Positions 39,649 to 48,978 of a DNA stretch of 64,000 bases are shown here, in pieces. This DNA comes from an uncultured Trichococcus sp. (GTDB lineage: Bacteria; Bacillota; Bacilli; Lactobacillales; Aerococcaceae), in assembly GCF_963667775.1 (NCBI RefSeq), contig NZ_OY764015.1, positions 1,815,168 to 1,879,167 of the forward strand, read 5' to 3'. Positions within the stretch are counted from its first letter, which is position 1. Every line of letters starts with the position of its first letter. The position numbers and the translations under genes are program-made. The notes under the pieces were generated by a model, which saw nothing but the letters and a program-made list of their open reading frames with translations, ran no database searches and had not been told where the DNA came from.

Positions 39649-40990
39649 TCAGCAGCCCCTTTCTTCCCGCCTGCCGGTTCATCGAGCGGATCTGCCGGAC
39701 CGCTCCCTGGATGGCTTTTGTTTCACCTTCATGGGCAAAACAGACCCAACCTGTCGGAAAATCTTTGTGCCTGCCTACCCTGCCGGCTATCTGCACAAGC
39801 GACGCTTCCGTGAAGACCCGATCCTCCGCGCCAAGCACGATGACATCGATGTCCCTGAATGTTACGCCGCGCTCCAATATGGTAGTCGTCATCAGAAAAT
39901 CATATTCCTCCGCACGCATCCTTTTTACTTTCTCTTCGCGATCAGGATCGCTCGCCGAAACGCAGGTGAACTGCTTGTCCGGAAAAAGCTCCTTCAACCA
40001 TGCATCCAACGCTTCCATCAGCTGGATATGCGGCAAAAAAAGCAAAAAACGCCGTTGCTGTTGGAACTCCCTTCGGATCAGCGCAAGGAATCGGGACCTC
40101 TTTTTGTTGTTGACGGCCTTTCGCCAATTTCCTATCCACAGACACTCCGGTTCAGGCAACGCAAAGCCATGATAACGGGCCGGCAACACCGTAGCTGCCA
40201 ATCGGCCGCGCTTGATGTCATTTTGCATCAACCTTGAAGGCGTCGCCGTCAAATAGATGAGCGCACTCGCTTTTTTCCTGGATTTTTGTGCCCCAAACTG
40301 CAGGCTCGCATCGTTATGGTAAGGGAAAGAGTCGATTTCATCAATGATCAGGAAATCGAATGCTTCCCGGAAACGCAACAACTGATGGGTCGTGGCGATG
40401 ACGAGCGGCGTATAGCAGTAGCCCTCTTCACTTCCTCCGTACAGCAGGGCCAGCGAGACATCCGGAAATGCCAGTTTGATCCGGGGGGCCAGTTCCAGAC
40501 ATACGTCCACGCGCGGTGAGGCCAGGCAGACTCTCCCGCCTTTGCGCAAGCAGGCTGCAATCCCTTCAAAAATCATCTCGGTCTTTCCGGCACCAGCGAC
40601 GGCCCAGATCAGGCGTGTCTCTTGAGCCTGGACCGTTTCCACGATTTCTTCCGACGCACGTTGCTGTTCCGATGATAACTGACCCTTCCATTGCAGAATC
40701 GGCTCATGGTGCCGTTCGAAAGCATTGGTTTCCGGCAGATGATGGAGCACCGTGCAGCTTTTTATTTTTCCCATGTTCAGGCAACTTAAGCAATAAAAGC
40801 AATCCGTTCCGCAGGAGCACGGCGTTGCCTGCATTTTTTTCCGGTCCTGATTCCCGCACCGATTACATGCCAGCTTCCCGTTCACATTGTCCAAACCGGG
40901 TCGTTTTTCAGCCAGAGCCAACAGCACATCTTCTACGCTGAGGCACTCGCTCCTCGTCAACTCCCTGCCGTACAATTCCTTCCCGTCCAT
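39620..40990 (-). CDS. comFA: Competence ATP-dependent helicase ComFA
   Basis: 456 aa superfamily 2 motor that drives transforming DNA across the membrane. The four-cysteine zinc module near residues 42-70 (CNRCGNQ, CSCGTDCFYCLSC) precedes the helicase core. Walker A AGAGKT lies at about 132-137, the DEID box (IIDEIDSFPY) at about 215, STATP-like TATPSR, and motif VI QIAGRVGR near the end. Intact comFA and comFC suggest capacity for competence, although no other com genes are in the window. Confidence 0.93.
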   Translation of the reverse strand: MDGKELYGRELTRSECLSVEDVLLALAEKRPGLDNVNGKLACNRCGNQDRKKMQATPCSCGTDCFYCLSCLNMGKIKSCTVLHHLPETNAFERHHEPILQWKGQLSSEQQRASEEIVETVQAQETRLIWAVAGAGKTEMIFEGIAACLRKGGRVCLASPRVDVCLELAPRIKLAFPDVSLALLYGGSEEGYCYTPLVIATTHQLLRFREAFDFLIIDEIDSFPYHNDASLQFGAQKSRKKASALIYLTATPSRLMQNDIKRGRLAATVLPARYHGFALPEPECLWIGNWRKAVNNKKRSRFLALIRREFQQQRRFLLFLPHIQLMEALDAWLKELFPDKQFTCVSASDPDREEKVKRMRAEEYDFLMTTTILERGVTFRDIDVIVLGAEDRVFTEASLVQIAGRVGRHKDFPTGWVCFAHEGETKAIQGAVRQIRSMNRQAGRKGLLNGSVSVLPK

Positions 40991-41022
40991 GCCAGCCTCC
41001 CTTTCCCTTCCTCAGATAGCAT

Positions 41023-41073
41023 ACGCAAAAAAAGCCGCCGCTCTTCCGCTGAATTTGCGAAGAGTGGCGCCTT
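41023..41073 (-). terminator. Terminator of thpR
   Basis: On the minus strand AGGCGCC-CTCTTC pairs with GAAGAG-GGCGGCTT with one bulge, followed by TTTTTTTG. It lies 12 bases after the thpR stop. Confidence 0.85.
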
Positions 41074-41084
41074 TCTGTTTCCGG

Positions 41085-41672
41085 TCATGGATTTGTTTTT
41101 TTGCTGGATGCCGGCTTGATGGTCTGATCCTTGAACGGAAAATCAGCAATCGGGCGATAAACCAGTTTCCCGTCTACCTGCACACTTTCGAACAACGTAA
41201 GCGCGGTGACCGGGATCTGTTGAGCCTGCGGCAGCGGCACTTTGCTTAGAACTTCCCACTCCTGCGACAGCACGATTCCCCTACCGAGCGTGAGGTGCGG
41301 GATAAAATCCACCTCAGCAACCAACCTGATTTCGCCCCTCGACAAAGACGCATTAAGCTGATCATACAGTCGCCGGAGCTGTATATTTTCTTTTATGCCC
41401 ATCCAGATGATCCACTTGTTTTTTTTGGAAAAATAACCCAATCCAACCGTTTCGATCTGGAAGGGCGCCTGTTTTTCGGCACAACGGGCCAGCGCAGTCT
41501 CGAGCGCATGTTGCTGATTCAAGTCCACTTCTCCAATAAAACGCATCGTCAAATGGAAGTTTTCCGGATCTGTGAATGACCCTTTCAAGCTGGCACGCTT
41601 CACTTCTTCCTGAACGGCAACCAGCTGTCCTTTAATGGCTTCAGGCAATCTGATGCCGATAAACACCCTCAT
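41085..41672 (-). CDS. thpR: RNA 2',3'-cyclic phosphodiesterase ThpR (2H family)
   Basis: 195 aa with the two HxTx catalytic motifs that define the 2H phosphoesterase fold: FHLTMRFIG at about residues 40-48 and FIPHLTLGR at about 125-133. The start MRVFIGIRLPEAIKG follows GAGGAGG and matches the family N-terminus. Family members open 2',3'-cyclic phosphates and can ligate RNA halves in vitro; the physiological substrate is not known. It lies between comFA and an IS200-type insertion, so its original upstream neighbour was probably degV. Confidence 0.92.
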   Translation of the reverse strand: MRVFIGIRLPEAIKGQLVAVQEEVKRASLKGSFTDPENFHLTMRFIGEVDLNQQHALETALARCAEKQAPFQIETVGLGYFSKKNKWIIWMGIKENIQLRRLYDQLNASLSRGEIRLVAEVDFIPHLTLGRGIVLSQEWEVLSKVPLPQAQQIPVTALTLFESVQVDGKLVYRPIADFPFKDQTIKPASSKKTNP

Positions 41673-41732
41673 GACCGCGACCTCCTCAATCCGTTTCATA
41701 TGCTGACAGTCAAAAAAAAATCCACGGAATCA

Positions 41733-42472
41733 AAACCACCCGTGTGAACGGGTGGTTTGCTCTGCGGCTGAAAGCCTTTGTTACTAACCAACCCCTAAAG
41801 GGGCTCTGAATGGTTCGCCAATTGTACTACTGCCACGGGCTAGACCTAAAGGTCTGGCTCTTATTTTTTCTTTTTACTCTTACGAACTTCTTCGCCTGTA
41901 AATGGATCCGTGTACTCTAATAGGCTTAATTGTTCTGCCACTATATCATCTTGAATTTGGTTGCGTATATATTCTTGAATTGCCTTCTTGTTTCTTCCGA
42001 CTGTATCGACATAATATCCTGTGCACCAGAATTTGCGATTCCCATAGCGATATTTCAGGTTGGAGTGTCTATCAAATATCATGAGGCTACTTTTACCTTT
42101 TAGATAGCCGACAAACGATGAGACACTTATCTTGGGCGGTATGCTTACCAACATGTGTATATGATCCACACAAGCAGTGGCTTCGATTATTTCTACACCT
42201 TTTCTTTCGCATAACTGCCTTAGTATGACTCCTATATCTTGTTTTATCTTTCCGTAGATTGCTTGCCTCCGGTATTTGGGCGCAAAAACTATGTGATACT
42301 TACAATTCCAAGTGGTATGTGCTAAACTATTTTTGTCTTGAGACATATAAAGAATCCTCCTAAGTCATGAATATTGGTTGGCGAACCAAATATATTCTAG
42401 CACTTAGCGAGGATTTTTTAATACACCGCTGGAAGCTCTCCGGAACCATGGGCCTAGCCCATGGTTTTCATT
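41733..42472 (-). mobile_element. IS200-type insertion sequence (tnpA only)
   Basis: About 740 bases between thpR and degV containing one Y1 transposase and hairpin-rich ends, with no tnpB. One end has AAACCACCCG/CGGGTGGTTT (41733-41758) and AACCCC/GGGGCT; the other has ACCATGGGC/GCCCATGGT (about 42444-42463). The 11-base sequence TGGTTCGCCAA occurs inverted near both ends (41811-41821 and 42378-42388), which may bring the ends together as single strands. The exact tips are not determined because this family makes no target duplication. Confidence 0.8.
41861..42346 (-). CDS. tnpA: IS200/IS605-family transposase TnpA
   Basis: 161 aa HUH single-strand transposase. The HUH motif is HIH in ACVDHIHMLVSIPP (about residue 60), and the catalytic tyrosine should be in the C-terminal helix region (FWCTGYYVDTVGRN...IQEYIRNQ). 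N-terminal KYHIVFAPKYRR is diagnostic of the family. It appears complete, longer by about ten residues at the Lys-rich C-terminus, and has an AGGAGG ribosome site, so it may be active. Confidence 0.93.
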   Translation of the reverse strand: MSQDKNSLAHTTWNCKYHIVFAPKYRRQAIYGKIKQDIGVILRQLCERKGVEIIEATACVDHIHMLVSIPPKISVSSFVGYLKGKSSLMIFDRHSNLKYRYGNRKFWCTGYYVDTVGRNKKAIQEYIRNQIQDDIVAEQLSLLEYTDPFTGEEVRKSKKKK

Positions 42473-42479
42473 TATCCAA

Positions 42480-42524
42480 AAAAACAGGAAGGACAGAGCC
42501 CCGATGGCTCTTCCTCCCGAATGA
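42480..42524 (-). terminator. Terminator of degV-family gene
   Basis: On the minus strand AGGAAGAGCC pairs with GGCTCT-(GT bulge)-CCTTCCT, followed by TTTTTTTGG. It lies about 30 bases after the degV stop, just outside the IS. Confidence 0.8.
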
Positions 42525-42552
42525 ATGTATGATTGCCGCAAACATTTGTTGC

Positions 42553-43419
42553 TTATATTGGATAGCTCAATTCGGTGTCTTCCGTCCAGGTCAGCCCCAG
42601 CGCACCTTCACCCAAATGCGTCCCGATGACTGGGCCGAAATAGCTCAATTCGAACCGGATGTCCGGAAACACTTGTTGAAGATGTTCCAACCAAGCTTGC
42701 CCTTTTTCGGGAATGTTACCATGGATGACGGTTGCGATAATCGGGTAATCCGCCTTTGAAGCTGCCTGACCCAAAAGTTCTTCGATCCGTCGCAACGCCC
42801 TTGCATTCGTTCTGATTTTTTCGAAAACGACTATCTTTTTGTCCGAAAAATGCAAGACCGGTTTGATCTTCATGATGGAACCGATGACAGCCGCCCCGCC
42901 CGATAGTCTGCCGCCGCGCTGCAGGTTCATGAGATCGTCCACCATAAAGTAAGCGCAGGAACGTTTTTTCATATGGTCCAATCGTGCAATGATCTGCTCC
43001 GGTTCGATACCTGCGGCAGCCAACCTTGCAGCCTCCAAGACAAAGCGGGCCTGCACATAGCAGCTGATTTCCGAATCGAATGGATGGATGTTGAACTCAG
43101 GATACTCCCTGCTTAAAGCCGCAGCATTCTGGTATGTGCCGCTGATGCCGCTCGAGAGATGGATGCTGATGATCGCATCATGTTCCTTCGCCAATTCTTC
43201 ATACAATTGGTGCATGGCACCCACTGCCGGTTGGGAGCTTTTCGGGAAATCCTCAGATGATTTCATCAAGTCATAGAAGTCCTCCGCAACCAAATCTATT
43301 TCTTCCTGATACGATTTTGCTCCGATATTCACGACTAACGGCAGCATATGAATATGATGCCGCTGGCGTATTTCAGCCGTCAGATAAGCGGTACTGTCCG
43401 TAACTACTGCAATTTTCAT
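42553..43419 (-). CDS. DegV-family fatty-acid-binding protein (FakB-like)
   Basis: 288 aa DegV protein. The N-terminal strand with VTDSTAYL and the central fatty-acid pocket HLSSGISGTYQNA are typical. The AARLAAAGIEPEQI...RLDHMKKR region and the C-terminal HGNIPEKGQAW motif follow. DegV/FakB proteins present fatty acids to the FakA kinase for use in phospholipids. fakA is not in this window. The start MKIAVVTDS follows GAGGG; four extra upstream residues are possible. Confidence 0.9.
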   Translation of the reverse strand: MKIAVVTDSTAYLTAEIRQRHHIHMLPLVVNIGAKSYQEEIDLVAEDFYDLMKSSEDFPKSSQPAVGAMHQLYEELAKEHDAIISIHLSSGISGTYQNAAALSREYPEFNIHPFDSEISCYVQARFVLEAARLAAAGIEPEQIIARLDHMKKRSCAYFMVDDLMNLQRGGRLSGGAAVIGSIMKIKPVLHFSDKKIVVFEKIRTNARALRRIEELLGQAASKADYPIIATVIHGNIPEKGQAWLEHLQQVFPDIRFELSYFGPVIGTHLGEGALGLTWTEDTELSYPI

Positions 43420-43479
43420 GGGAACCCTCAAACTTTCTGCTCGTAATTTAGCTTAGCCACTCTATATTGTCTTTTAGAA

Positions 43480-44976
43480 TTAGTCAACAAACCGCTTGTT
43501 ACGCAATGCAATCGCTTCAGATGCCACTTCACTGTCCAACAGGCGGATCATTTTGCCTCTGTCGTTATATTCAGCCTCATGTCCACGCCCCAAAAGAATG
43601 ACCGTATCTCCCGGATCAGCAATGGCGATGGCATGTTGGATGGCTTCCTTGCGGTTTTCGATGTATTCATAGTTATCCTTTTCGATACCGGCGATCATCA
43701 TCGCGATGATCTGTTCTTGCGGTTCTTTCCCGGTGTCATCCGTCGTCAGGACCACATAATCGGAAAGCTCCGTACCGATACGGGCCATGATCGGGCGTTT
43801 TTCATGCTCCCGTTCCCCGGCACCGCCGAAAACGGAAATGATTTTCCCTTGAGTGAACTCGCGCACCACACTCAATACTTTTTCCATTGCATCGGGTGAA
43901 TGGGCAAAATCGACATAGACGCCGATATCGGTCGCGCCGGGAACGATCTCCAGTCTGCCGGTGACACCAGCCAGTGACGTCACCGCTTTTGTTGCATCCG
44001 CCAACGGAATGCCCACAGCATAGACAGCTGCCAGCGCCGCCAACGCATTGGAGACATTATAAAGCCCCACCAGATTCGTCACAACCGGATAGCGTTCCCC
44101 ATTTACGACCAGATCGAAACGAGTCTGCGTGCGGCTGTATGTGATGTCCGCTGCGAAGAAATCTGCCGTTTCATCTTTCACGCTGTAGGAAATGACTTCC
44201 GCCGCCGTAGCGATACGGTAACTGTGGATTGTTTCATCATCCGCATTCAGTACTGCTACTTTCGTCCGTCCGTTTTTGCGCCCATTCCCCAGTTGGGAGA
44301 AAAGCAGCTTTTTCGCTTCGGCATAGGCTTCCATCGTGTGATGGAACTCCATATGCTCATGCGTTAGATTCGTCATGATGGCGACATCGAGATCAAGCCC
44401 CCATGCCCTGCCCATCTCCAAAGCGATCGAAGACAGCTCCAGAGTGAAATATTCCGTTTCCTTCTCAATCATCAGCTGCAGGGATTTTTGCATCGTGATG
44501 CTGTCAGGCGTCGTATTTTTCGTTTTGTGCACTTCGTCGCCGATATGCATTTCGATGGTGCCCATCAATCCGGTTTTTTTGCCCATCGCCTTAAGGATGG
44601 CTTCCACCAGGTACGTTACCGTCGTCTTTCCGTTTGTCCCAGTGACGCCGATGACTTTCATCGCCTCACTCGGATAGCCATAAAAGCGATTTGCGAGCAG
44701 ACTCATCGCTTTACCCGTATCGGGAACATACACCACCGGGACAGTCGTTGCCACTTTTTGGATATCCTTATGGGCAACAATCAGGCCCGCACCATTGGCG
44801 ATCGCCTTCGCTACATAGTTGTGGCCATCCACTTGCATTCCATCGATGCAGATAAACAGATCCCCCGATTGGATATCGCGGGAATCCTGACTAATTTTTC
44901 CAATATTTAAATCGGGATCCAAGCTCCCGATAACTTTTTTCATTTTGAGTACGTCGATTAAATCTGTAGCTTTCAC
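43480..44976 (-). CDS. murE: UDP-MurNAc-L-Ala-D-Glu--diamino acid ligase
   Basis: Adds the third residue of the peptidoglycan stem peptide; 498 aa. Walker-like VTGTNGKTTVTYLVEAIL, the carbamylated-lysine region and the C-terminal FGGAGEREHEKRP motif are intact. Where DAP-type enzymes have DNPR, this protein reads TTDDTGKEPQEQI, so meso-diaminopimelate is unlikely; L-lysine or L-ornithine fits better, but the DDTGKEP variant differs from the DNPA/DDPA pattern I associate with Lys enzymes. GTG 44976 (VKATDLIDVLKMKK) follows AAAGGTGAT and is preferred over the longer frame starting at 45036. Divergent from yigZ. Confidence 0.92.
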   Translation of the reverse strand: MKATDLIDVLKMKKVIGSLDPDLNIGKISQDSRDIQSGDLFICIDGMQVDGHNYVAKAIANGAGLIVAHKDIQKVATTVPVVYVPDTGKAMSLLANRFYGYPSEAMKVIGVTGTNGKTTVTYLVEAILKAMGKKTGLMGTIEMHIGDEVHKTKNTTPDSITMQKSLQLMIEKETEYFTLELSSIALEMGRAWGLDLDVAIMTNLTHEHMEFHHTMEAYAEAKKLLFSQLGNGRKNGRTKVAVLNADDETIHSYRIATAAEVISYSVKDETADFFAADITYSRTQTRFDLVVNGERYPVVTNLVGLYNVSNALAALAAVYAVGIPLADATKAVTSLAGVTGRLEIVPGATDIGVYVDFAHSPDAMEKVLSVVREFTQGKIISVFGGAGEREHEKRPIMARIGTELSDYVVLTTDDTGKEPQEQIIAMMIAGIEKDNYEYIENRKEAIQHAIAIADPGDTVILLGRGHEAEYNDRGKMIRLLDSEVASEAIALRNKRFVD

Positions 44977-45137
44977 GCAGATCACCTTTCCATCGACCCC
45001 TATGGCCGTTTGGTCTATTCCATCTAACAATACCACAAATGGAAATGTTCGGAAAGTCCCTTTCCTTGTTCATGGCCTGTCATTCTAGCGCCCCTGTGGT
45101 AAAATGGGAAAGAATAACATATTGGAGGATAAAGGCT

Positions 45138-45809
45138 ATGCTGACAACCTATCACACTATCGCAGAAAGCGGCGTTTCCGAAATCATCATCAAGGGTTCC
45201 CGCTTCATCTGCAGCCTCAAACGTGTCCAATCCGAGGACGAGGCCAAAGCATTCATCCAAGCCGTCAAAAAAGAGCATTGGAAAGCGACGCATAACTGTT
45301 CCGCGTACCTGATCGGCGATCAGAACGAAATCCAACGCGCCCATGACGACGGCGAGCCTTCCGGAACAGCCGGTGTCCCGATGCTGGAAGTGCTCAAGAA
45401 AAATGATTTACGTTACGTCGCTGCCGTCGTCACCCGTTACTTCGGCGGGACAAAATTGGGGGCAGGCGGATTGATCCGTGCCTATAGCCGATCGGTATCG
45501 ACTGCACTGAAGGACATTGGCATCGTTGTCCGCAGCCTCCAGACTAAAGTCGGCTGCATCGTTTCCTATTCCGCATCCGGAAAATTGGAGAATTATTTGG
45601 CCCAATCGCCATACACGCTGATTGAGGCCCAATACACCGATCAGGTTTGTTTCTTGTGCGGCATCCCCACGGAAGACATCAACCATTTCCAGAGCACCGT
45701 TACGGATGTCATGAATGGCCGTGTCGCCTTTGAAATCGGTGAGGAGGATTACGTGGAGAGTCCGGTTTCCATCGCTCATGATGAAGCTGATGAAGAGGAA
45801 ATCGAATAG
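45138..45809 (+). CDS. yigZ: YigZ/IMPACT-family protein
   Basis: 223 aa. N-terminal UPF0029/IMPACT domain (about 1-125) with the hallmark DDGEPSGTAGVPMLEVL and TRYFGGTKLGAGGLIRAYS. The C-terminal DUF1949 ferredoxin-like domain covers about 135-200. Family members bind nucleic acid or act in ribosome-related stress responses; biochemical activity is not settled. The ATG at 45138 was chosen over an upstream in-frame ATG because the family starts here and GGAGG is close. Divergent from murE, sharing a 160-base promoter region. Confidence 0.9.
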   Translation: MLTTYHTIAESGVSEIIIKGSRFICSLKRVQSEDEAKAFIQAVKKEHWKATHNCSAYLIGDQNEIQRAHDDGEPSGTAGVPMLEVLKKNDLRYVAAVVTRYFGGTKLGAGGLIRAYSRSVSTALKDIGIVVRSLQTKVGCIVSYSASGKLENYLAQSPYTLIEAQYTDQVCFLCGIPTEDINHFQSTVTDVMNGRVAFEIGEEDYVESPVSIAHDEADEEEIE

Positions 45810-45815
45810 ATCCTG

Positions 45816-45882
45816 AAAAAACAAATGAACAAGCGCATGATAGCAAGTTTCGCTCTCATGGCTTGTTCATTTGTTTTTTTGG
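45816..45882 (+). terminator. Bidirectional terminator between yigZ and tagO
   Basis: Nineteen-base perfect arm: AAAAAACAAATGAACAAGC (45816-45834) pairs with GCTTGTTCATTTGTTTTTT (45861-45879), plus inner ATGA/TCAT. It serves both converging genes. Confidence 0.93.
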
Positions 45883-46964
45883 TTCTTTTCCCTCAGAAGG
45901 CGATACAAGCTTTTGCGCAATTTGGAGCGGTTACTGTCCAACAAATTGAAAGAGGCGATGAAGAGCACCACGCCGAAAATCAGACCGACTCCCAAAACGA
46001 TAGTTCCCCAGAAAGAAGAAATCGGGAACAGGATGGCAGTCAAGGAAAAGATGATCGCCAATGCATAGATTACCAAAACGGTCTGACGGTGAGTAAATCC
46101 TAACCGCAGCAACCGATGGTGCAGGTGGCTTTTATCCTTCGCACTGATGGAACGCTTGTGCAAAGTCCGACGAAGGACGGCTGCAATCGTGTCCGTCAAG
46201 GGAACCCCTAGAATGGCCACCGGTATCAGCAATGATACGAATGTGGCATGTTTCAGGCCATACAAGGACAGCACTGCAATCATAAAGCCTACGAATAATG
46301 ATCCTGTATCCCCCAAGAAAATGGAAGCAGGATAGAAGTTGAAAGGCAAAAACCCCAACAAACTCGCAACCAAAAGGAATATCATGACGACAGTAGCCAC
46401 ATCCATATAATCGGTGAAGAAGTAGCTGACGAAGCCCATCGTCGAGAGGGAGATGATCGAGGTCCCCGTCGCCAAACCGTCCAGACCGTCCATCAGATTC
46501 ACCGCATTCGTGATGACCACAATCCACAGCATCATCACCAAGTAACCCGCTTCATGGAATTCGATCGTTCCAAAATAATCCAGCGTCAGACTGTCTATTT
46601 TAATGCCCGTAAAGAAATAGAGAATATTCGCCGCGGTAAGGATACCGATCATTTTCTGCCAGGGCCTCAAATCATAAGTGTCATCGATGATACCCGTCAA
46701 GAGGATGATCAACGAGCTCAAAAACATGATGCCTGCAAACCCAGAACGGTTACTCAAAGGAACCCCAATGAAAAAGGCGCCCCAATAAGCCACGAATATG
46801 GCTACGCCTCCCATCGTCGGCATCTCATTTGCATGCACTTTCGCTTCGGATGGCTTATCCGTCCAACGGAACCGTCTCGCTACCGCACGAAAAAGATAGG
46901 TGAACAGCATACTCGCCAGGATCGTCGCACCGAAAAGAAGCATAAAATGTATAAAGAAACTCAC
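45867..46964 (-). CDS. tagO: Undecaprenyl-phosphate GlcNAc-1-phosphate transferase (TagO/WecA family)
   Basis: 365 aa integral membrane enzyme with about 11 segments that starts wall teichoic acid or other wall glycopolymer synthesis by moving sugar 1-phosphate to undecaprenyl phosphate. Diagnostic motifs: KVHANEMPTMGGVAIF after the first helix, IDDTYDLRPWQKM, NAVNLMDGLDGLATG, FLGDTGSLFVGF and the basic HLHHRLLRLGFTHRQ loop. Its last residues overlap the bidirectional terminator by a few codons, so the stop lies within the hairpin arm. The next gene on this strand, an LTA-synthase-like enzyme, starts about 2 kb upstream. Confidence 0.92.
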   Translation of the reverse strand: MSFFIHFMLLFGATILASMLFTYLFRAVARRFRWTDKPSEAKVHANEMPTMGGVAIFVAYWGAFFIGVPLSNRSGFAGIMFLSSLIILLTGIIDDTYDLRPWQKMIGILTAANILYFFTGIKIDSLTLDYFGTIEFHEAGYLVMMLWIVVITNAVNLMDGLDGLATGTSIISLSTMGFVSYFFTDYMDVATVVMIFLLVASLLGFLPFNFYPASIFLGDTGSLFVGFMIAVLSLYGLKHATFVSLLIPVAILGVPLTDTIAAVLRRTLHKRSISAKDKSHLHHRLLRLGFTHRQTVLVIYALAIIFSLTAILFPISSFWGTIVLGVGLIFGVVLFIASFNLLDSNRSKLRKSLYRLLREKNQKNK

Positions 46965-47063
46965 CGGACCCCTCCTTTCACCTTTATTGACTTAATCATA
47001 GGCGATTCCGGACCTACATGCAAATCAACTCTCAAATCAATCGCAAGAATCCGGCTATTTGTT

Positions 47064-48953
47064 TCAATCGTCCATTCGGAAGAACCCGTTTGCTTCCGCG
47101 TACCGGTTTCCGGTGGTCGTATCGTACTGGATCAGATCATAATCCGCCAACAGGCTTTTCGCCTGCTCGGACAGTCCTTCTCGGCTCGAAACATATTCAC
47201 CGGCAGCACCATCCACATACAGCGCCTTTTCGAAAGCAGGCACCTGTTCCTGCAACGCCATCAACAGGGCTTCAAAAGCTGTGACGCGGCTGTTGCTCAG
47301 TTCCAGCACTTCCGGAAAGAAATAGATGGGGCTGGTGATCCCCAAATCTTTTTTGACTTCTTCTGTGTTGCTGTAGATGAACATAGGCGTTTCATGCATA
47401 TTTTGGACCGTATTCAGCGCATAAAGTTCCTCCCCGAAAACACTGGGCCAATGATCCCCCCAGAATACGACGATGGTCGGTTCGTCCCACTGCTGGAGAG
47501 CGGCCAAAAGTTCCGCCAATGCTTGATCGCTGTACTGAAGATCCTGCAGATAGTTCCGGACCGACTGGCTGGCTATGCCTGTTTCCTCAGCAGAAGGGAT
47601 GACTGTATATTTGTCTTGGTACGGGGTATGGTTCTGCATCGTCACCAAATGGATAAAATCTTTTTCCTCGCTGGCTTTCAGAATAGCCGTTATTTCAGCG
47701 TACGCGGCTGCATCCGAAATATACGGATTGGTATCCAACTTTCCCCTATTCGTCATCGTGTCCTCGTAGAGGAAAGAATCGAATCCCAAAGTCTCATAGT
47801 TCTCCAACCGCTTATACATGGTCGTATTGTAGGGATGGATGGCTGTGGTACGGAAGCCGGCTTCTCGCAGACGGGACACAACAGAAGGAAAATCGTCCTG
47901 TGAGGACAGGAATTGCGTATACGGCGTGGTGATGTTCGCGGCGAATGGCTCCATCGAAAAGCCCGTCAAAGCCTCAAATTCGATATTGGCGGTTCCGCCG
48001 CCATAGCCTTGGGACAACAACTCTCCGCTGTAGCTCGTGTCCATCAAAGCTCTTGTGAACGGAATGGGATCAGTTTGCAGATCCAAGCCCACCAACTCAA
48101 GTGGGTCCGCAAAACTTTCATTCATGATATAGATGACATTCGTTTCAGGCAAAGCTACCGTTCTATTTGTATTGATTTCGTCAGCAAGTTGCTGATAGGT
48201 TGCTTTCAACTCATCGATTTTTTCCTGCGAATAGTCCCTCGGCAGCTCCATCGGTGCGGCCGAAAGATTGTAGAGGAAGCCGGCCACAAAACCGGTGTTG
48301 TAGTAATTCATTTGTTGGCTGTACGGAATCCAATAAGCCGTCCGGTCATAGGCTTTCTTCAGCAGGTTGCCTTCCTGCTGGAACTGGCCGGCATAGCCGA
48401 GCGCCATGCTTGTTGTTATCAGAATCAGCACGCGCGATTTCCATCCCAATTTTACGGTTTTCTTGGACTTGGCCTGACGCAAGGAATAAAGCACAAATGC
48501 CAGAAACAGCAGGAACACCAGGCTCAATGCCGCCAACGTCCGTCCGTTCAGCATCTCCAAAAGGAAGGTGGCCTCCGTCAGCATCTTCAAGTCGCTCGGA
48601 TAAACGGGCTCGTTGCGCTGCAGCATCTTCTCATAGGTCGCCATCCCGAGGATTCCTCCCGACAGCACCAGCAAGGCGTTCGCCCAGCGTATGTTCCCTA
48701 CCAGCGCCCAAATCCATAGACCCAGCGTCACCAATACGCCCGTACTGATCAAGAACTTCTCGGTATGCCAAGCAAATACAAAATTCACGACCAGTCCGGC
48801 ATCCAAATCATTTTGAGTCCATTGCAGAAAGAGATGGACAACGAATACGGTCGCCAACAAGCTGAAGCAGTGCAAGAGCAGGATATTCCCCCTGCTTTTG
48901 CACTGCAGCTTTTGCTTTTCTTTCATCATTTTAAGTCGTTTGCTTATTTTCAC
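47064..48953 (-). CDS. LTA-synthase-like membrane sulfatase/phosphoglycerol transferase
   Basis: 629 aa. Five membrane helices (about residues 24-180) are followed by a large extracellular sulfatase-type domain. Metal and catalytic elements are visible: IMNESFADP (Glu about 279), the catalytic threonine in GGGTANIEFEALTGFS (Thr about 321) and VVFWGDHWP with the His/Asp ligands. Such enzymes polymerise or transfer glycerol phosphate from phosphatidylglycerol. Divergence from canonical LtaS in helix 4-5 loops means a primase or other glycopolymer role is possible. GTG start 48953 follows GGGGG. It lies 25 bases after nadE. Confidence 0.88.
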   Translation of the reverse strand: MKISKRLKMMKEKQKLQCKSRGNILLLHCFSLLATVFVVHLFLQWTQNDLDAGLVVNFVFAWHTEKFLISTGVLVTLGLWIWALVGNIRWANALLVLSGGILGMATYEKMLQRNEPVYPSDLKMLTEATFLLEMLNGRTLAALSLVFLLFLAFVLYSLRQAKSKKTVKLGWKSRVLILITTSMALGYAGQFQQEGNLLKKAYDRTAYWIPYSQQMNYYNTGFVAGFLYNLSAAPMELPRDYSQEKIDELKATYQQLADEINTNRTVALPETNVIYIMNESFADPLELVGLDLQTDPIPFTRALMDTSYSGELLSQGYGGGTANIEFEALTGFSMEPFAANITTPYTQFLSSQDDFPSVVSRLREAGFRTTAIHPYNTTMYKRLENYETLGFDSFLYEDTMTNRGKLDTNPYISDAAAYAEITAILKASEEKDFIHLVTMQNHTPYQDKYTVIPSAEETGIASQSVRNYLQDLQYSDQALAELLAALQQWDEPTIVVFWGDHWPSVFGEELYALNTVQNMHETPMFIYSNTEEVKKDLGITSPIYFFPEVLELSNSRVTAFEALLMALQEQVPAFEKALYVDGAAGEYVSSREGLSEQAKSLLADYDLIQYDTTTGNRYAEANGFFRMDD

Positions 48954-48978
48954 TGCAAACCCCCACTATCTGAGCAGA

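Noticed and set aside
46554..47903. 449-codon plus-strand frame over tagO and the LTA-synthase-like gene
   Set aside because: Antisense to the conserved coding motifs of two clear genes; His/Arg/Gln-rich shadow composition.
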